Shown here: one piece after another, positions 1-5,630 of the stretch
Layout: every line of letters begins with the position of its first letter
Position numbering within the stretch: position 1 is the first letter of the stretch
DNA from: Nitrososphaerota archaeon
Lineage (GTDB): Archaea; Thermoproteota; Bathyarchaeia; Bathyarchaeales; Bathycorpusculaceae
Direction of reading: 5' to 3'
Assembly: GCA_031260365.1 (NCBI GenBank)
Contig: JAIRJY010000195.1
Coordinates: forward strand, 1 to 5,630
DNA length: 5,630 nucleotides
The notes under the pieces: generated by a model
Told to the model about the DNA's origin: nothing
Databases searched by the model: none
The model's input: the letters and a program-made list of their open reading frames with translations, nothing else
Made by a program: the position numbers and the translations under genes

Positions 1-2
1 AT

Positions 3-458
3 ATGGTAGACTATACTGCGTTAGCGGTTGAGTTTTTAGGTAAAACGCAGTTAATTATGAAAGACAAGTTGAACAAGTTTATTGATGAAGCTGTACAGGG
101 TGAAGGGTTTGTTCTTCAATATATTTCTCTTCATAACGGTTGTGTGTTTCCAGGTGAGATTGGTCACGCAATGAGTGTTAGCACTGCTAGGATTGCTACA
201 GTGTTGAATAGTTTGGAGAAGAAGGGGTTGATTACTCGCCAAATTGATGCGAGTGATCGTAGGAAAATTTTGGTTAAAATCACTCCTGAGGGCAAACTTT
301 TAGCGGCGAAAAATTGTCGTAATGCTGTTGATGTGCTTGAAAAAAGGTTTGTTTTGTTAGGCGAACGTGATGCAAAAGAGTATGTTCGTATTGTTGGGCG
401 ATTGGTGGAGATTATTCTTAATGTCCCGCAAGATGTAGCTGTTGATAATGCAGTGTGA
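3..458 (+). CDS. MarR-family winged helix-turn-helix transcriptional regulator
   Basis: This is a small DNA-binding repressor of the MarR family. Such proteins act as dimers in the cytoplasm and release DNA when they bind small ligands. It has 151 residues, the normal family size. Residues about 51-79 (GEIGHAMSVSTARIATVLNS, then a LEKKGLI stretch) match the MarR helix-turn-helix and recognition helix. Residues 82-97 (DASDRRKILVKITPEG) are the beta-wing with its conserved D-x-R pattern. Flanking helices at about 5-30 and 100-140 would form the dimer interface. The ATG at 3 is only two bases from the window edge, so its ribosome site is not visible and the gene could start further upstream. It lies 68 bp before two ABC exporter genes on the same strand. 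It probably represses them, and perhaps itself, through the palindrome at 493-511. The ligand cannot be predicted. Confidence 0.93.
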   Translation: MVDYTALAVEFLGKTQLIMKDKLNKFIDEAVQGEGFVLQYISLHNGCVFPGEIGHAMSVSTARIATVLNSLEKKGLITRQIDASDRRKILVKITPEGKLLAAKNCRNAVDVLEKRFVLLGERDAKEYVRIVGRLVEIILNVPQDVAVDNAV

Positions 459-471
459 ACATGTTTATATA

Positions 472-500
472 TTGGATATCTAACAAAGTTACTAAATAAT
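472..500 (+). promoter_or_regulatory. Possible internal promoter for the exporter genes
   Basis: TTGGAT at 472-477 and AATAAT at 495-500 are separated by 17 bp. The -10 matches the sigma-70 consensus at five of six positions, but the -35 matches at only three. If it is real, transcription would start near 507, inside the inverted repeat at 493-511, so a bound repressor would block it. The exporter genes could instead be read only from a promoter upstream of the regulator, outside the window. This is a weak prediction in AT-rich DNA. Confidence 0.3.
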
Positions 501-511
501 ATTGTTATTTA
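493..511. promoter_or_regulatory. 19-bp inverted repeat, candidate MarR operator
   Basis: TAAATAA (493-499) and TTATTTA (505-511) are perfect 7-bp inverted arms around the 5-bp centre TATTG. Size and symmetry fit MarR-family operators, which are usually imperfect palindromes of about 16-20 bp. It sits between the regulator and the first exporter gene, overlaps the possible -10 box, and ends three bases before the ribosome site. That is where a repressor would block transcription. The arms are all A/T, so chance symmetry in AT-rich DNA remains possible. Confidence 0.45.
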
Positions 512-514
512 CGT

Positions 515-520
515 GGAGAG
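515..520 (+). promoter_or_regulatory. Ribosome binding site of the first ABC gene
   Basis: GGAGAG lies six bases before a GTG codon at 527. This supports the non-ATG start: the first in-frame ATG would be about 35 codons later and would remove the first membrane helix. Confidence 0.75.
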
Positions 521-526
521 TTATTA

Positions 527-2290
527 GTGCTTAAAATCTTAAAGTACCTAAAAGCAACCGAATGGGCTTTGATAGGTATTAGCTTAATATTTATTGTAAC
601 ACAAGTCTGGCTTGATCTCAAACTACCTGACTATATGGCAGAAATAACCACCCTTGTTCAAACCCCTGGAAGCGCAATTAGTGAAATTTGGCTTACCGGT
701 AGCTATATGATTGTATGTGCCCTGGGAAGCCTTGCAGCTGCAATAATTGTTGGATATTTTGCGTCACGTATTGGAGCATCATTTTCACAACGTATACGTA
801 GCTTGTTATTCAACAAGGTTGAATCATTCTCTATGGAAGAGATTAACCGTTTTTCAACATCAAGTCTAATCACACGATCTACAAACGATATTACACAAGT
901 TCAAATGCTCATTGTAATTGCTCTACAACTAGTCATAAAAGCTCCAATTATGGCTGTGTGGGCTGTAACTAAAATTGTTGGGAAAGGTTTTGAGTGGTCG
1001 ATAGCTACTGTTGTAGCTGTTCTAGTTGTGTTATTGCTAGTTGCTGTTCTTATGGTATTTGTTATACCAAAGTTTAAAAAAATGCAGATACTTACTGATG
1101 ATGTGACGCGTGTTACGCGAGAAAATCTTACAGGGTTACGTGTTGTTCGCGCATATAATGCTGAGGATTATCAGGAAACAAAGTTTGAAGCAGCAAACGA
1201 GGCACTAACGGATACTCAAATGTTTACAAACCGTGCTATGGCAATGTTGATGCCTGTTCTCATGGCAATGCTAAATGGGCTTTCTCTTGCGATATATTGG
1301 ATAGGTGCCTATTTGATTGATGCAGCACAGATGGTCGATAAATTACCTGTGTTTACTAACATGGTTGTCTTTTCAAATTATGCTATGCAAGTAATCATGG
1401 CCTTTATGTTATTGGTGATAATCTTTATAATGTTACCACGTGCCAGCGTTTCTGCACAACGTATTAATGAAGTACTTGATACTAAACCCAGTATTGTTGA
1501 CGGAAAAGAAACCGCCGGAAAACCTGGTCTTAAAGGTGTGGTTACTTTTAGCAATGTCAGCTTCAAATATCCTGATGCTGCCGGGTATGTTCTTGAAAAT
1601 GTAAGTTTTACAGCTAAACAGGGTGAAACAGTTGCATTTATCGGTTCTACTGGAAGCGGTAAATCAACATTAGTAAATCTTATTCCACGTTTCTTTGATG
1701 TAACAGATGGTGAAGTATTAGTTGACGGCGTAAATGTAAAAGATTACCAATTGGAGACCCTTTATAACAAAATCGGGTATGTGCCACAGAAGGCTGTGTT
1801 GTTTAAAGGCACAGTAGAATCAAATGTCGCCTTTGGAGATAACGGCGGTGGCAAATTTAGTATAGATGAAGTCAAGACTGCTATTCATATTGCACAGGGT
1901 ACAGATTTTGTTGAAAAAATGGAAAACAGTTATGAAGCGTCTATTTCACAAGGTGGTACAAATGTGTCTGGTGGTCAGAAACAGCGTCTTGCTATTGCTC
2001 GTGCTATATGTCGTAAACCTGAAATTTACATCTTTGATGACTCATTTTCAGCGTTGGACTATAAAACGGATCATGTTTTACGTCGTGAATTGAAACAAGA
2101 ACTTACCGGAGTAACTAACATAATTGTTGCACAAAGAATTGGAACGATTATGGATGCCGATCAAATAATAGTACTTGATGACGGTAAAATCGTTGGGAAA
2201 GGTACCCATAAAGAATTGCTTCGTGAATGTGCGGTGTATAAAGAAATTGCAATGTCTCAATTAAGTGAGGAGGAATTGAACAATGAGTGA
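527..2290 (+). CDS. Heterodimeric ABC exporter half-transporter with degenerate ATP site (membrane + ATPase domains)
   Basis: This is one half of a type IV (exporter-type) ABC transporter in the cytoplasmic membrane, 587 residues long, normal for the family. Six hydrophobic segments lie at about 13-33, 56-80, 125-150, 157-181, 243-268 and 280-305. The ATPase domain starts near 336. Motifs are: A-loop Tyr348, Walker A GSTGSGKST (373-381, Lys379), Q-loop Gln421, signature VSGGQ (480-484), Walker B ending IFDD (Asp504, Asp505), D-loop SALD (508-511) and the switch region VAQR (Gln536). Asp505 replaces the catalytic Glu and Gln536 replaces the switch His. Its own Walker site should therefore bind ATP but hydrolyse it poorly, as known for TM287 and BmrC/LmrC-like subunits. 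Its signature is canonical and would complete the active site of the partner. GTG start with ribosome site at 515-520. The stop overlaps the next gene by 8 bp. The substrate is unknown: drugs, peptides or lipids are possible. Confidence 0.96.
   Translation: MLKILKYLKATEWALIGISLIFIVTQVWLDLKLPDYMAEITTLVQTPGSAISEIWLTGSYMIVCALGSLAAAIIVGYFASRIGASFSQRIRSLLFNKVESFSMEEINRFSTSSLITRSTNDITQVQMLIVIALQLVIKAPIMAVWAVTKIVGKGFEWSIATVVAVLVVLLLVAVLMVFVIPKFKKMQILTDDVTRVTRENLTGLRVVRAYNAEDYQETKFEAANEALTDTQMFTNRAMAMLMPVLMAMLNGLSLAIYWIGAYLIDAAQMVDKLPVFTNMVVFSNYAMQVIMAFMLLVIIFIMLPRASVSAQRINEVLDTKPSIVDGKETAGKPGLKGVVTFSNVSFKYPDAAGYVLENVSFTAKQGETVAFIGSTGSGKSTLVNLIPRFFDVTDGEVLVDGVNVKDYQLETLYNKIGYVPQKAVLFKGTVESNVAFGDNGGGKFSIDEVKTAIHIAQGTDFVEKMENSYEASISQGGTNVSGGQKQRLAIARAICRKPEIYIFDDSFSALDYKTDHVLRRELKQELTGVTNIIVAQRIGTIMDADQIIVLDDGKIVGKGTHKELLRECAVYKEIAMSQLSEEELNNE
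2268..2273 (+). promoter_or_regulatory. Strong ribosome binding site of the second ABC gene
   Basis: A perfect AGGAGG lies nine bases before the ATG at 2283, inside the last codons of the preceding gene. It is stronger than the site of the first ABC gene and, with the 8-bp overlap, points to coupled, matched production of both subunits. Confidence 0.85.
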
Positions 2291-4166
2291 AGATAATAAT
2301 ACTAGTAACAATAATAACAATCGGAGACAAAATGGTGGCATCGTAGGTGGCTTTGGTGGACGCTCTGATATGGGTTCTACTGATAAGGCTAAAAATTCTA
2401 AAAAAACTTGGGGGCAACTTCTAAGTTACTGTAAAAACTATTTAATCACCATTGTAACTGCGCTTGTTCTTGCAGCTTTAAGTGCGGTGTTTGTAATTGT
2501 TGGTCCTGATCAAATAAAGGATATGGTAAATGAGATTGGCAAAGGTCTTCCTGCAGTGATAGATGGTGTTCCTATATTTGGCGCAATTGACATGACTGTC
2601 ATCTACAGTCTTGGTGTGTTACTTGTTTTTCTGTATGCCTGTTCGGCGGTTTTTAGTTTTATAGAAAACTATATCATGGCAACTGTAACTGCGAAGATAT
2701 CTAAAAATATGCGAACAGATATTTCAAAAAAAATTAACAAGTTACCTTTCAAATATTTTGATAAAACAAGTTATGGTGATGTTCTTAGCCGTGTAACTAA
2801 CGATGTTGATACAATAGGACAGACGCTTAATCAGAGTCTTGATAATTTAGTGAGGGCTATTGCTCTATTTGTTGGGTCTATGATAATGATGTTTTTCACA
2901 AACTGGATTATGGCATTAACTGCAATAGGTGCTTCTGCTATTGGGCTTGTACTTATGACACTTATAATGTCTAAGTCTCAGAAACACTTTGTTGCACAAC
3001 AGCAAGGGCTTGGAACCGTTAATAGTCATATTGAAGAAATTTATTCAGGACATAATGTTGTCAAAGTTTACAATGGCGGTAAGAATGCCAAAAAGACCTT
3101 TGAACAAATAAATAGCTCACTATATACAAGCGGATGGAAATCTCAATTCATGTCCGGATTAATGATGCCACTTATGAATTTCATCGGAAACTTTGGATAC
3201 GTAGCTGTATGTGTAGTCGGCGCAGCACTAGTTATGAATGGCACAATCAAGTTCGGTGTCATTGTAGCATTTATGATATACGTCCGCTTATTCACACAAC
3301 CATTAACACAAGTAGCTCAATCAATGCAACAACTACAGCGTACTGCAGCCGCAAGTGAGCGTGTCTTTGAATTTCTGGCAGAAGAAGAATTAACTAATGA
3401 AAGCCAAAAACTCAAAAAAATCGAACACATAACAGGCACGGTTGAATTCCAAAATGTCCAGTTCGGATACGAAAAAGGAAAAACTGTCATAAACAATTTT
3501 TCCGCAAAAATAAAAGCCGGACAAAAAATTGCTATCGTCGGACCAACAGGCGCAGGAAAAACAACATTGGTCAATTTACTAATGCGTTTTTACGAAGTTG
3601 ATAGCGGTGAAATCCGTATAGACAACATACCTACTAATCAGGTTACAAGAGAAAATGTACATGAACAATTTTGTATGGTACTACAAGATACTTGGATATT
3701 CGAAGGAACAATAAAAGAAAACATTATCTACAGCAAACAAGGGGTTACTGACGAACAAGTCACCAATGTCTGTAAAGCAGTTGGTATTCACCAGTTTATA
3801 CGAACTTTACCCAATGGTTATGATACAGTATTAAACGACAAAGCAAATCTGTCAGCAGGACAAAAACAACTCATTACTATCGCTCGCGCAATGATCCAAA
3901 ATGCACCATTACTGATATTAGATGAAGCAACTAGCTCAGTAGACACTCGCACTGAAAGAATTGTACAAGAAGCAATGGACAAACTGATACATGGTAGAAC
4001 ATCTTTTGTTATCGCACACAGACTTTCCACTATACGCAATGCTGATCTGATATTTGTCATGAAAGATGGAGATATCATCGAAAGCGGAAACCACACAGAA
4101 CTACTCAGAAAAAATGGATTTTACGCAGACCTCTACAACAGCCAATTTGAACAGTCTAACCAATAG
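2283..4166 (+). CDS. Heterodimeric ABC exporter half-transporter with catalytic ATP site (membrane + ATPase domains)
   Basis: This is the second half of the exporter, 627 residues. Residues 1-43 are a soluble tail rich in Asn and Gly (NNTSNNNNNRRQNGG), often seen on this subunit type. Hydrophobic segments lie at about 53-74, 104-128, 187-206, 208-229, 292-317 and 322-340. The ATPase domain starts near 385: A-loop Tyr396, Walker A GPTGAGKTT (420-428, Lys426), Q-loop Gln468, signature LSAGQ (523-527), Walker B LILDE with catalytic Glu548, D-loop SSVD, and switch His579 in IAHRLST. This subunit keeps the full hydrolytic machinery. Only its signature deviates (Ala for Gly at 525), and it would face the degenerate Walker site of the partner. 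The two genes therefore encode one asymmetric pump of the LmrCD/BmrCD/TM287-288 type. Codon choice shifts within the gene near 3120, from T-ending to A/C-ending codons. No convincing terminator follows. Confidence 0.96.
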   Translation: MSEDNNTSNNNNNRRQNGGIVGGFGGRSDMGSTDKAKNSKKTWGQLLSYCKNYLITIVTALVLAALSAVFVIVGPDQIKDMVNEIGKGLPAVIDGVPIFGAIDMTVIYSLGVLLVFLYACSAVFSFIENYIMATVTAKISKNMRTDISKKINKLPFKYFDKTSYGDVLSRVTNDVDTIGQTLNQSLDNLVRAIALFVGSMIMMFFTNWIMALTAIGASAIGLVLMTLIMSKSQKHFVAQQQGLGTVNSHIEEIYSGHNVVKVYNGGKNAKKTFEQINSSLYTSGWKSQFMSGLMMPLMNFIGNFGYVAVCVVGAALVMNGTIKFGVIVAFMIYVRLFTQPLTQVAQSMQQLQRTAAASERVFEFLAEEELTNESQKLKKIEHITGTVEFQNVQFGYEKGKTVINNFSAKIKAGQKIAIVGPTGAGKTTLVNLLMRFYEVDSGEIRIDNIPTNQVTRENVHEQFCMVLQDTWIFEGTIKENIIYSKQGVTDEQVTNVCKAVGIHQFIRTLPNGYDTVLNDKANLSAGQKQLITIARAMIQNAPLLILDEATSSVDTRTERIVQEAMDKLIHGRTSFVIAHRLSTIRNADLIFVMKDGDIIESGNHTELLRKNGFYADLYNSQFEQSNQ

Positions 4167-4181
4167 GTAGAAAAAACATAA

Positions 4182-4209
4182 TTGACAAGTAGAAAACGCT
4201 ATTTAGAAA
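4182..4209 (+). promoter_or_regulatory. Possible promoter after the exporter operon
   Basis: A perfect TTGACA (4182-4187) lies 16 bp upstream of TAGAAA (4204-4209), which matches four of six -10 positions. Predicted transcription start would be about 4216, at the base of the hairpin structure at 4218-4264. There is no open gene downstream on this strand, so any product would be a small RNA or read-through toward the gene at the window's end. The weak -10 keeps confidence low. Confidence 0.25.
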
Positions 4210-4217
4210 AAATTGTA

Positions 4218-4264
4218 GCGCAACCTGTCTCTAACTGGTCTGATAGACCTCTTGCGGGTTGTGC
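4218..4264 (+). ncRNA. Candidate structured RNA element (nested hairpin)
   Basis: GCGCAACCTGT (4218-4228) can pair with GCGGGTTGTGC (4254-4264) in an 11-bp stem with three G-U pairs. Inside it, GGTCT (4237-4241) and AGACC (4245-4249) form a second perfect 5-bp hairpin with a GAT loop. The G-U pairs are possible only in RNA read from the + strand; the minus-strand copy would have A-C mismatches there. I recognise no known family. It could instead be an operon-end structure, since no clear T-run follows, or chance within decayed DNA. Confidence 0.3.
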
Positions 4265-4429
4265 GTCTTTGCGTTTTTCGCTTGTCTCTACAGCGTTCCA
4301 AAGTGTTTGTCTATCGTGGATTCTTCGGTGCGTTGTCGGGCAATAATATTTTGCTGTGTACAATGCCTTCTTTTTCTATAATCATGCGTAATTTTGCCGC
4401 TTTTGTTTTGCAGTTTTTTGTCGGACTGG
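4265..4429. other. Intergenic stretch with no recognisable gene
   Basis: Open stretches on both strands here give protein sequences with no recognisable domain, no convincing ribosome site and no sensible neighbour. A short minus-strand frame could continue from the transposase-like remnant upstream of it (in minus-strand sense), but I cannot identify it. I see no tRNA, CRISPR or clear terminator. Confidence 0.5.
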
Positions 4430-4783
4430 TAGGACGCGTGAGCTACAGAGTGCAACTTTTCCCCTAAACGATAAGCCGTCGCACTAGTCGCGGAACGACC
4501 CACACTGCGATCGATAATTTTTTATGTCCATATAAAAAATCGCCACCACAAACACCACCGTTTTAACACATTCAAGGACAGTGTATGTCGTAACGTTTGT
4601 CCAAAATGCGGAATGCTACGCAGCAACATATAGATACGCCTTCTTGATTTTTGAACACTTTTCACACAAACGCCTAAAACCGTTCGATTATGGCGTTTAA
4701 ATGCCCCAACAAGAGCGGTTAAAGTTGTGATATTATGGACAAACCCAAATTTTGTTCGATTTTTGATTTTTGAGTACAAACAT
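4430..4783 (-). pseudogene. Decayed transposase-like remnant (zinc ribbon + helix-turn-helix)
   Basis: Reading the minus strand from an ATG at 4783, the frame gives IWVCP, a stop, YHNFNRSCWGI, a stop, TP, a stop, then SNGFRRLCEKCSKIKKA. This resembles the N-terminal zinc ribbon of several transposase families (CPxC, a G-x-TP-x-x-G-x-R stretch, then CxxC). The Cys codons at 4739-4741, 4664-4666 and 4655-4657 are in one frame. All three early stops are TAA, which C-to-T change of CAA would produce, and TAT for a Cys TGT would account for the missing fourth ligand. After a TAG (4616-4618) the same frame stays open to about 4490. A shifted frame then gives SATAYRLGEKLHSVA, like a recognition helix following an IS1595-type zinc ribbon. 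No DDE catalytic region is recognised. The family is inferred, and the pieces are short. Confidence 0.35.
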
Positions 4784-4821
4784 GTTACTTCTGCTAAAAT
4801 GTGTATGTCTGTAACATTTTT
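4778..4821. repeat. AT-rich inverted repeat flanking the remnant's start
   Basis: AAACATGTTAC (4778-4788) and GTAACATTTTT (4811-4821) are inverted arms matching at 10 of 11 positions with 22 bp between them. The right arm ends in a T-run, so on the + strand it could act as a weak terminator. It could also be an operator or a leftover of the insertion next to it. Confidence 0.35.
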
Positions 4822-4875
4822 ATCTCATAACCGCAAATTCTTTAAACTGGGGAGCAAAAACTATTTTATGCCCGA

Positions 4876-4898
4876 ACCCCTAAAAATATCTTAGGGGT
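4876..4898 (+). promoter_or_regulatory. Hairpin before the surface-protein gene, covering a possible ribosome site
   Basis: ACCCCTAA (4876-4883) and TTAGGGGT (4891-4898) form a perfect 8-bp stem with a 7-base loop. The right arm contains AGGGG (4893-4897), the only ribosome-site-like sequence before the following gene, six bases ahead of the TTG at 4904. It could hide that site and so control translation. Without a following T-run it is not a standard terminator. Confidence 0.4.
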
Positions 4899-4903
4899 AA
4901 TTG

Positions 4904-5630
4904 TTGGTTCCAACAGATATCATTATGTGGACACTAGGAGCTATCGCCGGTGTATTGGGTGCTATTTATGTTGCACTTCAAATTTTTGTTTTTCTTATTG
5001 AAAAGGGGAACGTTCTCAAGGGTTGTATAACAGATGAAACAAAACGTAACTTAAAAAAATATGGCATAATACTGCTTATTGTTACTATTAGTATATTTTC
5101 AATAATAGGTGTTTATGTCCTAATGACTAGACCTTCTGTACACATTTACAGCCCAGATAATGGTGCAGTAGTGAGTATGGAAGAGCAGATTACTGGTGTA
5201 GCTAAAAATATTCCTAAAGGCAGTACGGTTTGGGTTGTAATTCGCGTGGAAAAAAGGTACTTTCCTCAGCGTGATTTTAAAATTGATAAAGATGGTTATT
5301 GGACATGTGACGCTCGATTTGGTGGTGTGAATGATGATGACAGAAAAGATTTTGATGTTATCGCGTTAGTTGCTGATGAAAACGCGAACAGCGTATTCGT
5401 GGAAAAATCGGGATTTACAGTTTTACCCGTAGGAGCAAAAGAATATGAAAGAATTACAGTTACTCGTGAGACTAAAACAGCGTTTTCCACATCAACCCCA
5501 ACACAGCAACCTATACCAACACTAACCCCGGTCGTACCCTTTATAACAATCACATTTCCCGTCAATAATGCTGCTGATGTTGATATGTGGGAATGGGTTA
5601 ACGGTACTTCGCAAAACATTCCCAACGGAC
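4904..5630 (+). CDS. Membrane-anchored surface protein with tandem Ig-like domains, 3' end outside window
   Basis: The frame is open from 4901 (in-frame TAA at 4898-4900) to the window edge with no stop. Two starts are possible: TTG at 4904 with AGGGG six bases upstream, or ATG at 4925 with no ribosome site; I favour the TTG only slightly. Counting from the ATG, 235 codons are visible. Membrane helices lie at about 2-25 and 46-67, joined by a Lys-rich loop that should be cytoplasmic, which places the rest outside the cell. Residues 72-168 form a domain with SPDNGAVV, then GVAKNIPKGSTVWVVI, YFPQ and DGYW. This is an Ig-like pattern I recognise from bacterial and archaeal surface proteins, where it is usually of unknown function. 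A Thr/Pro-rich linker (188-205) follows, and a second copy begins at 207 (FPVNNA, GTSQNIPNG). Binding partner and role are unknown. It is not obviously linked to the exporter operon. Confidence 0.82.
   Translation, partial: MVPTDIIMWTLGAIAGVLGAIYVALQIFVFLIEKGNVLKGCITDETKRNLKKYGIILLIVTISIFSIIGVYVLMTRPSVHIYSPDNGAVVSMEEQITGVAKNIPKGSTVWVVIRVEKRYFPQRDFKIDKDGYWTCDARFGGVNDDDRKDFDVIALVADENANSVFVEKSGFTVLPVGAKEYERITVTRETKTAFSTSTPTQQPIPTLTPVVPFITITFPVNNAADVDMWEWVNGTSQNIPNG

Noticed and set aside
2293..2325. AAT-rich short tandem repeat at the start of the second ABC gene
   Set aside because: It encodes the Asn-rich tail of the protein. The units are irregular (AAT, AAC, ACT, AGT mixed), so it is not a clean microsatellite likely to slip.
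4197..4220. CGCTA...TAGCG inverted repeat as a terminator for the exporter operon
   Set aside because: The stem is only five bases with a 14-base loop, and no T-run follows on the + strand. On the minus strand it is followed by TTTTCT, but there is no intact gene to terminate.
4252..4467. Open + strand frame of 71 codons after the exporter operon
   Set aside because: Its hydrophobic translation has no recognisable domain and there is no ribosome site. It lies opposite the minus-strand remnant region.
4518..4539. TTTTTTAT / ATAAAAAA inverted repeat as a bidirectional terminator
   Set aside because: The T-run comes before the A-run, the reverse of a terminator arrangement, and the stem has no G-C pairs. 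It probably reflects AT-rich chance symmetry.
4675..4700. GTTCGATTA, resembling a tRNA T-loop
   Set aside because: The flanking bases do not form a T-arm stem and no acceptor or anticodon arms can be found at the right distances.
5296..5625. 109-codon open frame on the minus strand at the window end
   Set aside because: It is the antisense shadow of the surface-protein gene, which has membrane helices and repeated domain motifs in the + frame.

Overview
The window is bacterial chromosome-like DNA that is clearly AT-rich. It uses Shine-Dalgarno-type ribosome sites and mostly CGT arginine codons. The gene set (a MarR regulator followed by two half-size ABC exporters) is most common in Gram-positive bacteria, either Bacillota or a low-GC actinomycete. 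I cannot name the organism, and the lineage is inference.

Positions 1-4166 hold one apparent operon on the + strand. It starts with a MarR-family repressor gene (3-458), whose true start may lie just outside the window. After a 68-bp gap come two ABC transporter half-genes (527-2290 and 2283-4166) that overlap by 8 bp. Each encodes a membrane domain plus an ATPase domain. Their ATPase motifs are complementary. The first protein has lost the catalytic Glu and the switch His (D505, Q536). The second keeps both (E548, H579) but has an altered signature (LSAGQ). This is the pattern of a heterodimeric multidrug/lipid exporter of the LmrCD, BmrCD and TM287/288 type. A 19-bp inverted repeat lies between the regulator and the first exporter gene, directly upstream of its ribosome site. 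It is a good candidate operator, so drug-responsive derepression of the pump is the likely logic.

Positions 4167-4903 contain no intact gene. The stretch begins with a perfect TTGACA hexamer and a nested hairpin (4218-4264) that could be a small structured RNA. Further on, the minus strand (about 4430-4783) carries what looks like a decayed transposase: a zinc-ribbon pattern interrupted by TAA stops, then a helix-turn-helix-like piece in a shifted frame. AT-rich inverted repeats and a CCCCTAA/TTAGGGG hairpin lie before the next gene.

From about 4904 or 4925 to the end of the window runs an unfinished + strand gene. It encodes a membrane-anchored surface protein: two membrane helices, an Ig-like domain with a GxAxNIPxGxxVW core, a Thr/Pro-rich linker, and the start of a second copy of the same domain. 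It has no evident functional link to the exporter operon, and the remnant between them suggests an old insertion junction.
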